A program made the position numbers and the translations under genes. A stretch of DNA of 14,265 bases from Candidatus Margulisiibacteriota bacterium (lineage in GTDB: Bacteria; Margulisbacteria; WOR-1; O2-12-FULL-45-9), in contig JAHIUL010000227.1 of the NCBI GenBank assembly GCA_018817195.1, positions 1 through 14,265 on the forward strand. Reading direction: 5' to 3'. Below the pieces are notes generated by a model. It saw nothing but the letters and a program-made list of their open reading frames with translations. It did no database searches and had not been told where the DNA came from. This document shows, one piece after another, positions 8,162-14,265 of the stretch (position 1 is its first letter; each line of letters begins with the position of its first letter).

Positions 8162-9552
8162 TGATCAAAGTATTCCTTGATGCCTTTTTAATAAATATTT
8201 CTTTTATCCTGGCTTATTATTTCAGGTTCAGGATTTTAGTTTTTATCACACCTGATACAATTCCTCTTTTAAACGAATATATCGAGGTTTTAATATTTAT
8301 TACTCTTCTCTGGCTGGCAATTTTTAAGATTGTTGGTTTATATGAGGACAAGAAAAAAACCGCGCTTTTTGATGAGATTGCTATCTTATTTTGGGCCGTA
8401 ACCTTATCCAGCTTAGCTTTAGTTGGTTTGTTATTCCTTTATCGGGAGTTTTGGGTCTCAAGGCTGGTTGTGTTTAACGCTTGGTGGATAAGCTTTTTGC
8501 TTTTAACCGGCATCAGGCTTTTTTCTTTGTGGCTGCAGCGGTCTTTGCGCAGCCGCGGCTGGGGGATTAAACGCACACTGATACTGGGAGCCGGCGAAAT
8601 GGGCCAGGTCCTAGCGTTGAAATTGCTTTCTGATAAGGGCCTGGGCTATAAGGTTGTGGCATTTCTTGACGATAATCCAGCACTGATTGGCCAGATATTT
8701 CATGATATTAAGGTTGCTGGACAAATAAGCCAGGTCCGCGAGGTTATTGAAACCAGCAGCATTGATGAAATAATTATTTCTACTTCCAAAATTGCACCTG
8801 ATAAGGTTTTGGATATCATTACAGAATGTGAGCGTTTAGGCGTTGAATTTAAACTTGTTCCTGGCATGCTGGAATTGATCGCCAGCCGGGTTGATGTTGA
8901 TGAAATAGGCGGGGTGCCGCTGTTAACTGTTAATAAGATTCAGTTAAGCGGCCTGAATGCGGCCATAAAAAGGGTAATGGACATAATCATATCGTTGGGT
9001 TTAATAGTAGTCCTGCTGCCGTTCTACATAGTCTTTGCGCTTTTAGTCAAAAGGACATCACCAGGGCCGATTTTATTTATACAGGAGAGAGTTGGACTGG
9101 ACGGCAAATATTTCCCTATGTTTAAGTTTCGCTCCATGATCGAAGGGGCAGATCAAATGATTGGCGAGCTTGAAGCTTTGTCAGAAACAGAAGGCCATAT
9201 TTTTAAGATTAAAGAAGACCCGCGCATAACAAATATAGGCAAATTTATGCGCCACTGGAGCATTGATGAATTTCCGCAATTGTTTAATGTTCTTTTTGGG
9301 CACATGAGCCTGGTTGGCCCGCGTCCGCCGCTGCCGCGTGAGGTAAAGAAATATACTCCCTGGCATCTAAAGAGATTAAGAGTCAGGCCGGGAATTACCG
9401 GTTTGTGGCAGGTTTCAGGCCGTTCATTATTGCCTTTTGAAGAAATGGTCAGGCTTGATATTTATTATATAGAGAACTGGTCTTTGTGGCAGGATTTTAA
9501 GATCCTGTTAAGGACAATCCCGGTGGTCCTGTTTGGCAGCGGCGCATTCTAG
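8158..9552 (+). CDS. Undecaprenyl-phosphate sugar phosphotransferase (WbaP/WcaJ/CpsE type)
   Basis: A 464-residue polyprenyl-phosphate hexose-1-phosphate transferase, which starts glycan assembly by moving a sugar-phosphate from a nucleotide sugar to undecaprenyl phosphate. The layout is that of long PHPTs. There are four to five N-terminal membrane segments (about 1-125). A Rossmann-like domain follows with GAGEMG at 144-149 and FLDDNP. Next comes a membrane re-entrant segment near 280-300. The C-terminal catalytic domain has FKFRSM at 322-327, the D370-E371 pair in DEFPQLFNV, GHMSLVGPRPP, VRPGITGLWQVSGRS and LDIYYIENWS. The sugar (glucose, galactose or another) is not predictable from sequence. 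The start is an ATGA overlap with the preceding membrane protein; a second ATG follows directly. The TAG stop at 9550-9552 shares a CTAG with the stop of the opposite-strand gene. It closes the operon. Confidence 0.93.
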   Translation: MMIKVFLDAFLINISFILAYYFRFRILVFITPDTIPLLNEYIEVLIFITLLWLAIFKIVGLYEDKKKTALFDEIAILFWAVTLSSLALVGLLFLYREFWVSRLVVFNAWWISFLLLTGIRLFSLWLQRSLRSRGWGIKRTLILGAGEMGQVLALKLLSDKGLGYKVVAFLDDNPALIGQIFHDIKVAGQISQVREVIETSSIDEIIISTSKIAPDKVLDIITECERLGVEFKLVPGMLELIASRVDVDEIGGVPLLTVNKIQLSGLNAAIKRVMDIIISLGLIVVLLPFYIVFALLVKRTSPGPILFIQERVGLDGKYFPMFKFRSMIEGADQMIGELEALSETEGHIFKIKEDPRITNIGKFMRHWSIDEFPQLFNVLFGHMSLVGPRPPLPREVKKYTPWHLKRLRVRPGITGLWQVSGRSLLPFEEMVRLDIYYIENWSLWQDFKILLRTIPVVLFGSGAF

Positions 9553-12185
9553 CGTATTACTATTATTTTCCCCTTCTTTATCTCTCTCAAGCCGCCTGAG
9601 CTGGCGCTAAAAATATACGGATAAATACCATTGCTGGCTGTTTGGCCAAAAATATTAACCCCATTCCAGGCGGTGGCTGCGGCCCCGGCAGGTTGGGCTG
9701 CTGATTCATAACGCCAGATAATTGTTCCGGTAATGTCATAGATTAATATCTTAACATCAGCTGGTTTTGCTAGCGCATAGCTAAAAACCATGCCTTTGCC
9801 TTCAGTAGAGAATGCTCCGGCCAGGTTGTTTTGCGGTGAAAAGGGGTTAGGTCCATGGCTGCAGTTTTCAATTAATAAACCTGACTTTTGCACAGTTATA
9901 TCAGCAAACGTGCTAAAAGTTGCCGCAGCAATATTGCCTGCCTTGTCATAAACCACAACTTCTATTTCATTATTGCCCGGGACTAAATTAATATATTTAC
10001 TGAAGCTACTGCCTGTTAACGAAAAACAGCCAATTTCTTCTCTATTGTTATAGATTTTAACTTCGTGAGGATAATCTTCAATAATATCCATTTGAATTAA
10101 TGTGCTGTTTTTGTTGGTTCTGGCTTCAAGGCTTGATTCAATAATAATTTGGGGTGGGGTAACATCAATCACAAAAGAAAACGCCCAAGTTTGCGAAAAA
10201 TTACCAGCCTTATCCCTTATGCTTATTTCTGCTTCATAAGTTCCCTCGAGCAGTGCTGTTTCTGAGGTTAAGATAAGGGTGTTTGCTTCATGTGTTGCAT
10301 ATCCCTCAACAGAAATCCCTAATATGCTGATGCGTATGCCGTTAGGATCAACGCCCGCGCCAGCATCAGTTACTGGAACTATCATTGTATCCTGGGAATT
10401 TGAATAGTAAACATTTCTTCCCTCATCTATGATTAGCGGAGGAGTAGCATCAATATTAAGAGAAAAAGAAGCCTGGCCTCTATTGCCTTGTTTATCAGAA
10501 AAGACTATTTTGCCGCTGTGCCGTCCGTCCGTGAGGTTAGGCGGCAGGGTAATAAGCCCAAATAAGCTGTTATCTTCGGTATCATAGGATAAAGTTTCCT
10601 TGAGTAAAACATTATCAATGTATACAAGAGCTTCAGATTCTTCATCAATATCAGACTGAAGATCAACAACTTCTGCCTGAATAACAATAACTGAATCCGG
10701 CTTAAACCAATCAGTCTCTGTTGGTTCAAGCAAAACAATTTCCGGGACTTCCTCATTAAATAAGACCTCACAAGTCAAAATCGTTGTATTGCCAGCCTCA
10801 TCCGCAGCAACTATTTCCACTAGATTCTCTCCGGCCTCAATAGAGATCGCAGCAATAAAGGCCTTGGCTTCGAGGCTAATCGGTGAATTATTAATTGTTA
10901 AAACAGCAGCTGGATCATCAATTATTCCTTTAATTGTTGCGATTTTTGATAAAACATTGCTTTCAATTGAACTGATAACTGGTGCAGTGGTATCAATGCT
11001 AAACTTGATAATATCGCTGTATTGGCTTTTATTTATACCACTATCAATTTTGGCACGAAGATAATATTCACCGTCTTTTAAGTCATAGGGCAGGGAATAA
11101 ACCAAAGAATTATTAAACGTTTCATCAGAAGATATTTCAACCAGGCAAACAAATGGCTGTGGTATAAAAGCATCGTATTCAACCTCAAAGCTTGAATTAT
11201 TCATCATAGCTCCTGCCTGGGGAAAAGTAATAACAGGCGGGTCAAGTTTGGGCAAGTTGAGCTTTTCAACCAATAAGCCGGTCTTATTATTAAAATGCAG
11301 GAATGAGTCTTCTGCCAATAATTTCCTTACTATTGCTAATTCAGTGTTAAGCCAGACAAGGCCAAGCAGTTCTTTTTGATAATCCAGTTGATTTTCTTTA
11401 CCAAACGATTGGCCGCTGTCTAAGGAAACTGATAAATATGTTTGCCGTCGTCCCAAATACTCCTTTTGGCAAAAAGCAACCATAGCATTATCAGATGGCA
11501 CTAAACCGGCATTAATTAACTTGTCAAAGCTTGTAAAAATTGAACGCGGTTCAAAGGTTGCCCAGGCAGTGTACATTATTTTGTTCAAGCCTGTATCATT
11601 TTCTTCAGCTAAGAAACACAAGTGGATATTGTTATCTTTATCAATAATTAAATTCGGCGTGCTTAAGCTCTCTCCGGTTATTATCAGGCTTTCAGCTTTG
11701 GAAAAACTCAAACCATTATTTTCAGATATTTTGTACTGGAGAATTCCCTTATCTTCCCAAAGAACTAGAATAGATTTTTCGCTAACAACAAGGGTAGGGT
11801 TTGTTCCTGTATTGGATATGCTAATAGGATAGCTAAAAGTCTTGCCAAAGTCATTTGACCAAATTAGCTCAATCCCTTTATCTTCATTTAATGAGTAAAT
11901 AAATGAATATTTGTTTGTATCTAAATTAACATCATAAGCGCTAACAGGTGCATCAAAAGTATAAAAAACAACCGGCTCTAAAAATGAATCCTTATAATGA
12001 TAAAGCTTATCCAAGGAAGCGGGAGCTTCCGCTGACGAGGCTGCCAGCCAAAAATATTCAAGCTGGTTTGTGTTCTGCCTGATCTTAACACTTTCCTGTG
12101 TTGCTAAAGTGTCGCTGGCTAAACCAACCCCGCTTAGCATATAAATAAATGCTATAACAAACAATATGAACTTTTTATAAATCAT
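9549..12185 (-). CDS. Secreted multi-domain surface protein: Asp-box/BNR-like repeats, Ig-like modules, FlgD-Ig-like C-terminus
   Basis: An 878-residue exported protein of unknown exact role. The N-terminus has a Sec signal peptide: lysines at 4-5, a hydrophobic core to about 20, and a probable cleavage in GLA|SD after A23. Residues about 85-330 contain three Asp-box-like motifs, SNDFGKTF (110-117), SENNGLSF (154-161) and SLDSGQSF (254-261), as in BNR/sialidase-type beta-propellers. No sialidase catalytic set is recognised. From about 317 several Ig/cadherin-like modules follow, marked by repeated DxTxP starts at 398 (DTTAPVI), 579 (DATPPLI) and 674 (DVTPPQI) and by EAGENLVEI and VPGNNEIEV strands ending in DEAGN or DKAGN. 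The final 100 residues (HGPNPFSP from 777, LIYDITGTIIWR, WNGVNIFGQ, SNGIYPYIFSA, KKGKIIVIR) resemble the FlgD-Ig/Por-type C-terminal tail, which in some phyla is a sorting signal. It likely acts at the cell surface in adhesion or binding. It is convergent with the polysaccharide operon and divergent from the GGR gene. Confidence 0.85.
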   Translation of the reverse strand: MIYKKFILFVIAFIYMLSGVGLASDTLATQESVKIRQNTNQLEYFWLAASSAEAPASLDKLYHYKDSFLEPVVFYTFDAPVSAYDVNLDTNKYSFIYSLNEDKGIELIWSNDFGKTFSYPISISNTGTNPTLVVSEKSILVLWEDKGILQYKISENNGLSFSKAESLIITGESLSTPNLIIDKDNNIHLCFLAEENDTGLNKIMYTAWATFEPRSIFTSFDKLINAGLVPSDNAMVAFCQKEYLGRRQTYLSVSLDSGQSFGKENQLDYQKELLGLVWLNTELAIVRKLLAEDSFLHFNNKTGLLVEKLNLPKLDPPVITFPQAGAMMNNSSFEVEYDAFIPQPFVCLVEISSDETFNNSLVYSLPYDLKDGEYYLRAKIDSGINKSQYSDIIKFSIDTTAPVISSIESNVLSKIATIKGIIDDPAAVLTINNSPISLEAKAFIAAISIEAGENLVEIVAADEAGNTTILTCEVLFNEEVPEIVLLEPTETDWFKPDSVIVIQAEVVDLQSDIDEESEALVYIDNVLLKETLSYDTEDNSLFGLITLPPNLTDGRHSGKIVFSDKQGNRGQASFSLNIDATPPLIIDEGRNVYYSNSQDTMIVPVTDAGAGVDPNGIRISILGISVEGYATHEANTLILTSETALLEGTYEAEISIRDKAGNFSQTWAFSFVIDVTPPQIIIESSLEARTNKNSTLIQMDIIEDYPHEVKIYNNREEIGCFSLTGSSFSKYINLVPGNNEIEVVVYDKAGNIAAATFSTFADITVQKSGLLIENCSHGPNPFSPQNNLAGAFSTEGKGMVFSYALAKPADVKILIYDITGTIIWRYESAAQPAGAAATAWNGVNIFGQTASNGIYPYIFSASSGGLREIKKGKIIVIR

Positions 12186-12200
12186 ACTTCGTCCGAGTAA

Positions 12201-12228
12201 ATTTTATCATGATAAAAGCATAAATCAA
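12201..12228 (-). promoter_or_regulatory. Predicted sigma70-like promoter of the secreted surface protein
   Basis: Read on the minus strand, TTGATT (12228-12223) and TAAAAT (12206-12201) match -35 (4 of 6) and -10 (5 of 6) consensus with a 16-base spacer. Transcription would start near 12194, leaving a leader of roughly 9-10 bases before the ATG at 12185. No clear Shine-Dalgarno is present (only GGACGA). The -10 lies in the left part of the palindrome at 12202-12217. Inferred from sequence only. Confidence 0.45.
12202..12217. repeat. Perfect 16-base palindrome in the divergent promoter region
   Basis: TTTTATCATGATAAAA equals its own reverse complement over all 16 bases. It overlaps the predicted -10 of the minus-strand promoter, so it could be an operator for a dimeric regulator. 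A chance AT-rich palindrome is possible, but 16 perfect bases at this location is notable. Confidence 0.6.
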
Positions 12229-12251
12229 GCCAAAATCAAGGCTTATGCTTT
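12215..12251. repeat. 9-bp inverted repeat between two divergent -35 elements
   Basis: The arm AAAGCATAA at 12215-12223 is repeated inverted as TTATGCTTT at 12243-12251, with a 19-base spacer that itself holds a partial direct repeat (AAATCAAG at 12222-12229 and 12233-12240). The left arm touches the minus-strand -35 and the right arm overlaps the plus-strand -35 (12249-12254). This geometry suits an operator controlling both genes. It lacks the GC stem and T run of a terminator. Confidence 0.5.
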
Positions 12252-12277
12252 ACTTAGGTTATGCAATTAGATATAAT
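12249..12277 (+). promoter_or_regulatory. Predicted sigma70-like promoter giving a leaderless GGR transcript
   Basis: TTTACT at 12249-12254 (4 of 6 to the -35 consensus), a 17-base spacer, and a perfect TATAAT at 12272-12277. A start 6-8 bases downstream falls at 12284-12286, essentially on the ATG at 12286. No Shine-Dalgarno lies between the -10 and the ATG, consistent with a leaderless mRNA. Inferred from sequence only. Confidence 0.55.
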
Positions 12278-12285
12278 ATGAATTC

Positions 12286-13425
12286 ATGAAAAAAGTGCCA
12301 AAAATCATAATTGTGGGCGCAGGTCCGGTTGGTTGTTATTTGGGCCAGCTGCTTAAACAATCTGGCTTTGATCCTCTTTTGCTTGAAGAGCATGCTGAGG
12401 TTGGCAAACCTGTCCAATGCGCAGGTATTGTTGGCCGCGGTATTTTTGAAGAAATGCGTCTGCCAATATCCCAAAAGTCTATTCTCAATAAGATAGACGG
12501 ATCAAAAGTTTATTTTAACGGTTCATCCTTTGACCTGCATCGCAGCCGGGTAGCATATATTATTTCCAGGGAAATTTTTGATAAAGAGCTCAGTAGCGGC
12601 CTTAACATTGAGTTTAATACTCATTTGCGCGAAGTTTCTAAAATAAAGGATGGCTATTTGTTAAAAACCAATAACGGAGAATATTACGCGGATATAGTTG
12701 TTGGCGCTGACGGCCCTAATTCACGCGTCAGAAAATCATTAGGTTTTTCCTCAGACATGAAGCTTTACCGCGGTTACCAATACCGCCTTAAAATGTCGCC
12801 CAAGGAACAAAATTATGTTGAGGTGCATTATGTTAAGCCGTTTTCCTTGTTTACCTGGATAATTCCTGAAGGCAACGGCACCGCCAGGGTAGGCACGATT
12901 TCTAACAATCCTTATCAGGAACTTAATAATTTCATTGAAAAATCAAACCTGCAGGCAGAAATTATTGAGAAAAATGCCGGTGCTATTCCAATTGGCACCT
13001 GCCAGTTAGTTAAGAATTCTGCCGCATTGGTTGGAGACGCAGCCTGCCAGGTCAAGCCCATAACTTCGGGCGGACTTTACTACGGCATGAAGGCAGCAGA
13101 ATTTTTGGCCGATGCGATAAAGGAGGAAAACCTGCACCTTTATGAAGCAAAGTGGACCGAAGAATTTGAACAGGAAATCAAGATTTGTTTACTGGCCAGG
13201 AATATTCTGGAAAACATGGGTGAGGATGTCTCAAAACGCATATTCAGCTACATGAAAGACAATGTAAATTTAATTGAGAAAATCGGCGATTTTGAAAACC
13301 ATTCCTCAATCTTATGGAGTTTAGTGCTTAATCCGCGCACCTATCCGACGATTGGAACATTGCTGATGGGCATGATAAAAAACCCAAAATTCATTATGCG
13401 TTCGCTTTTTCGGGTGCCAAGATAA
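12286..13425 (+). CDS. Geranylgeranyl reductase-family FAD-dependent oxidoreductase
   Basis: A 379-residue flavoprotein of the GGR family, which saturates double bonds of polyprenyl chains (archaeal lipids, phytyl chains, or menaquinone as in mycobacterial MenJ). Seen motifs: the FAD dinucleotide-binding GAGPVG at 11-16, followed by LLLEEH; the family cysteine segment KPVQCAG with C45; the GADGPNSRVRK block at 140-150; the substrate-pocket signature F189-T-W191-I-I-P-E-G-N-G, close to the YxWxFPxGxGxxxVG pattern of archaeal-type GGRs; and the second FAD motif GDAACQVKPITSGG from 250. There is no membrane helix; the C-terminal 60 residues are less typical and contain a hydrophobic patch. The start at 12286 is fixed by the FAD motif and the adjacent promoter. 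A DUF218 gene begins directly after its stop and ispF follows, which suggests that an isoprenoid is the substrate. No chlorophyll genes are in the window. The exact substrate is unknown. Confidence 0.88.
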   Translation: MKKVPKIIIVGAGPVGCYLGQLLKQSGFDPLLLEEHAEVGKPVQCAGIVGRGIFEEMRLPISQKSILNKIDGSKVYFNGSSFDLHRSRVAYIISREIFDKELSSGLNIEFNTHLREVSKIKDGYLLKTNNGEYYADIVVGADGPNSRVRKSLGFSSDMKLYRGYQYRLKMSPKEQNYVEVHYVKPFSLFTWIIPEGNGTARVGTISNNPYQELNNFIEKSNLQAEIIEKNAGAIPIGTCQLVKNSAALVGDAACQVKPITSGGLYYGMKAAEFLADAIKEENLHLYEAKWTEEFEQEIKICLLARNILENMGEDVSKRIFSYMKDNVNLIEKIGDFENHSSILWSLVLNPRTYPTIGTLLMGMIKNPKFIMRSLFRVPR

Positions 13426-14028
13426 ATGAAAAAAAGAATTCTTGTTTTTATTACTATCTTTATTTTTATTGTTGTAACTTCAGCCAGTTACCCGTTATTT
13501 CTTACAGCTTTTGCCAAAAATTTAATTGTCAGCGACAAGTTAAAGCCAGCGGATATAATTATTGTCCCCAGCGGCGATGATAATGGGGAACGGGTTAATA
13601 GCGCGGTAAAACTTTATAAGCAAGGTTTAGCATCAAAGATTTTAATGAGCGGCGGGCCGCTGCAGTGGCGCCTGACCTCAGCCACCTGGATGAAAAAGCA
13701 TGCCATGGCGCTGGGGGTTCCTGAAAAGGACATTCTTCTTGAGGAAAAATCTGATTCAACCATTGATAACGCAAACTTTTGCCTGCCAATAGTTAAAAAG
13801 CAGGGGGCCAAAAGTGTTATTCTTGTGACTTCTCCCACACATACCCGCAGGGCAAAAAGAACCTATAAGCGAGTATTTTCTAAGCATAAGATTGACGTAA
13901 TGATGCACAGCGTGCCGCTGACAGACAGCGAGTTTAAACTTGAGGCCTGGTGGAAGAGCCACGAAGACACACAAAAAGTCCTGTGGGAATATGGGTCACT
14001 AATGTTCTATTTTTTAAAGGGATATTAG
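13426..14028 (+). CDS. YdcF/SanA/ElyC-like (DUF218) membrane-anchored protein
   Basis: A 200-residue protein with one N-terminal membrane segment (about 5-28) and a periplasmic or outer-face DUF218 domain. Family marks: ADIIIVPSGDDNGERVNSAVKLYKQG (about 42-67), KILMSGG (71-77), the polar segment EEKSDSTIDNANF, and the VTSPTHTRRAKRTYKRVF block from 134. The E. coli members SanA and ElyC affect envelope barrier function, and ElyC has been tied to undecaprenyl-phosphate lipid-carrier metabolism; the biochemical activity of the domain is unclear. The ATG follows the GGR stop with zero spacing and has no good Shine-Dalgarno, so translation is probably coupled. Its location between an isoprenoid reductase and ispF fits a lipid-carrier link, but that is inference. 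Confidence 0.85.
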   Translation: MKKRILVFITIFIFIVVTSASYPLFLTAFAKNLIVSDKLKPADIIIVPSGDDNGERVNSAVKLYKQGLASKILMSGGPLQWRLTSATWMKKHAMALGVPEKDILLEEKSDSTIDNANFCLPIVKKQGAKSVILVTSPTHTRRAKRTYKRVFSKHKIDVMMHSVPLTDSEFKLEAWWKSHEDTQKVLWEYGSLMFYFLKGY

Positions 14029-14064
14029 AAATATTTTATAGTATAATTATTTGAGGAGACGAAA

Positions 14065-14265
14065 ATGCGCATTGGTTTTGGTTATGATGTTCACAAACTA
14101 GTTAAAGGCAAAAAGCTGGTCATCGGCAGCGTTGAAATCCCGCATACCAAAGGCCTTGCAGGCTGGTCGGATGCTGACGTGCTTCTCCACGCAATAATTG
14201 ATGCATTAATAGGCGGTATTGGCGACGGTGATATCGGCCATCACTTTCCTGCGGGAGACAAACGG
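14065..14265 (+). CDS. ispF: 2-C-methyl-D-erythritol 2,4-cyclodiphosphate synthase (IspF), 3'-truncated by window edge
   Basis: IspF cyclises CDP-ME-2-phosphate to MEcPP with loss of CMP, in the MEP pathway to IPP and DMAPP. The first 67 codons are present, about 40% of the usual 155-160 residues. The N-terminus [12 protein letters not shown] is the family signature, with zinc ligands D8, H10 and H42 at the same positions as in the E. coli enzyme; G33-W-S-D-A-D38, D46 and D56-I-G-H-H-F-P are also conserved. The start is supported by GAGGAG at 14053-14058, six bases before the ATG. It lies 36 bp after the DUF218 gene and probably belongs to the same transcript. IspF is a homotrimer; the remainder lies beyond the window. 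Confidence 0.96.
   Translation, partial: MRIGFGYDVHKLVKGKKLVIGSVEIPHTKGLAGWSDADVLLHAIIDALIGGIGDGDIGHHFPAGDKR

Noticed and set aside
10789..11064. Plus-strand open frame inside the secreted-protein gene
   Set aside because: Antisense to Ig-like modules with good repeat structure; low-complexity composition of a mirror frame and no ribosome site.
12215..12251. The inverted repeat as a rho-independent terminator
   Set aside because: Arms are AT-rich, the loop is 19 bases, there is no T run, and it lies between divergent starts rather than after a gene.
14042..14047. TATAAT just upstream of ispF as a separate promoter
   Set aside because: No -35-like hexamer lies 16-18 bases upstream (about 14019-14024 reads GGGATA) and no extended -10 TGn; the start would fall inside the GAGGAG ribosome site. 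The sequence is AT-rich, so chance is likely.

Overview
The window is a gene-dense bacterial segment of about 40% GC by eye. It holds nine complete protein genes, two genes cut by the window edges (panB at the left, ispF at the right) and one tRNA. The bacterial-type genes (PanB, AroK, AroB, a TyrRS with a C-terminal S4-like region, an undecaprenyl-phosphate sugar transferase, MEP-pathway IspF) and sigma70-like promoters indicate a bacterium with lipid-linked surface polysaccharide. A large secreted protein ending in a FlgD-Ig-like/sorting-type domain, strong gene overlap and a geranylgeranyl-reductase-family enzyme fit an uncultivated lineage such as Margulisbacteria/WOR-1. That placement is a low-confidence guess; no marker gene here fixes the phylum.

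Left part (1-865): the 3' part of panB, then tRNA-Arg(CCU). Degenerate 7-base tandem repeats flank the tRNA on both sides.

Centre (866-9552): seven plus-strand genes packed like one operon: aroK, aroB, tyrS, an rmlD-like reductase, a GT4 glycosyltransferase, a Wzy_C/O-antigen-ligase-like membrane protein fused to TPR repeats, and a WbaP/WcaJ-type initiating sugar-phosphate transferase. Four junctions are 4-base ATGA overlaps, one is a 19-base overlap, and only one has a short gap. The first three genes serve the shikimate pathway and tyrosine charging. The last four would start, extend and transfer or polymerise a rhamnose-containing surface glycan.

Right part (9549-14265): a minus-strand 878-residue exported protein (Asp-box/BNR-like N-terminus, several Ig-like modules, FlgD-like C-terminus) meets the polysaccharide operon tail to tail, the two TAG stops interlocking in one CTAG. 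About 100 bp separate it from a divergent plus-strand group: a GGR-family flavoprotein, a YdcF/SanA/ElyC-like (DUF218) membrane-anchored protein, and ispF. This spacer carries two facing sigma70-like promoters, a perfect 16-base palindrome and a 9-bp inverted repeat. The plus-strand promoter is so close to its ATG that the transcript should be leaderless. The GGR/DUF218/IspF trio suggests polyisoprenoid synthesis and modification, which would link to the undecaprenyl-phosphate-dependent glycan genes upstream.

No mobile element, CRISPR array or rho-independent terminator was seen. No stretch over 300 bases lacks a gene. I found no clearly unprecedented system; the most unusual items are the heptamer repeats around the tRNA, the divergent control region and the isoprenoid-reductase/ispF cluster.
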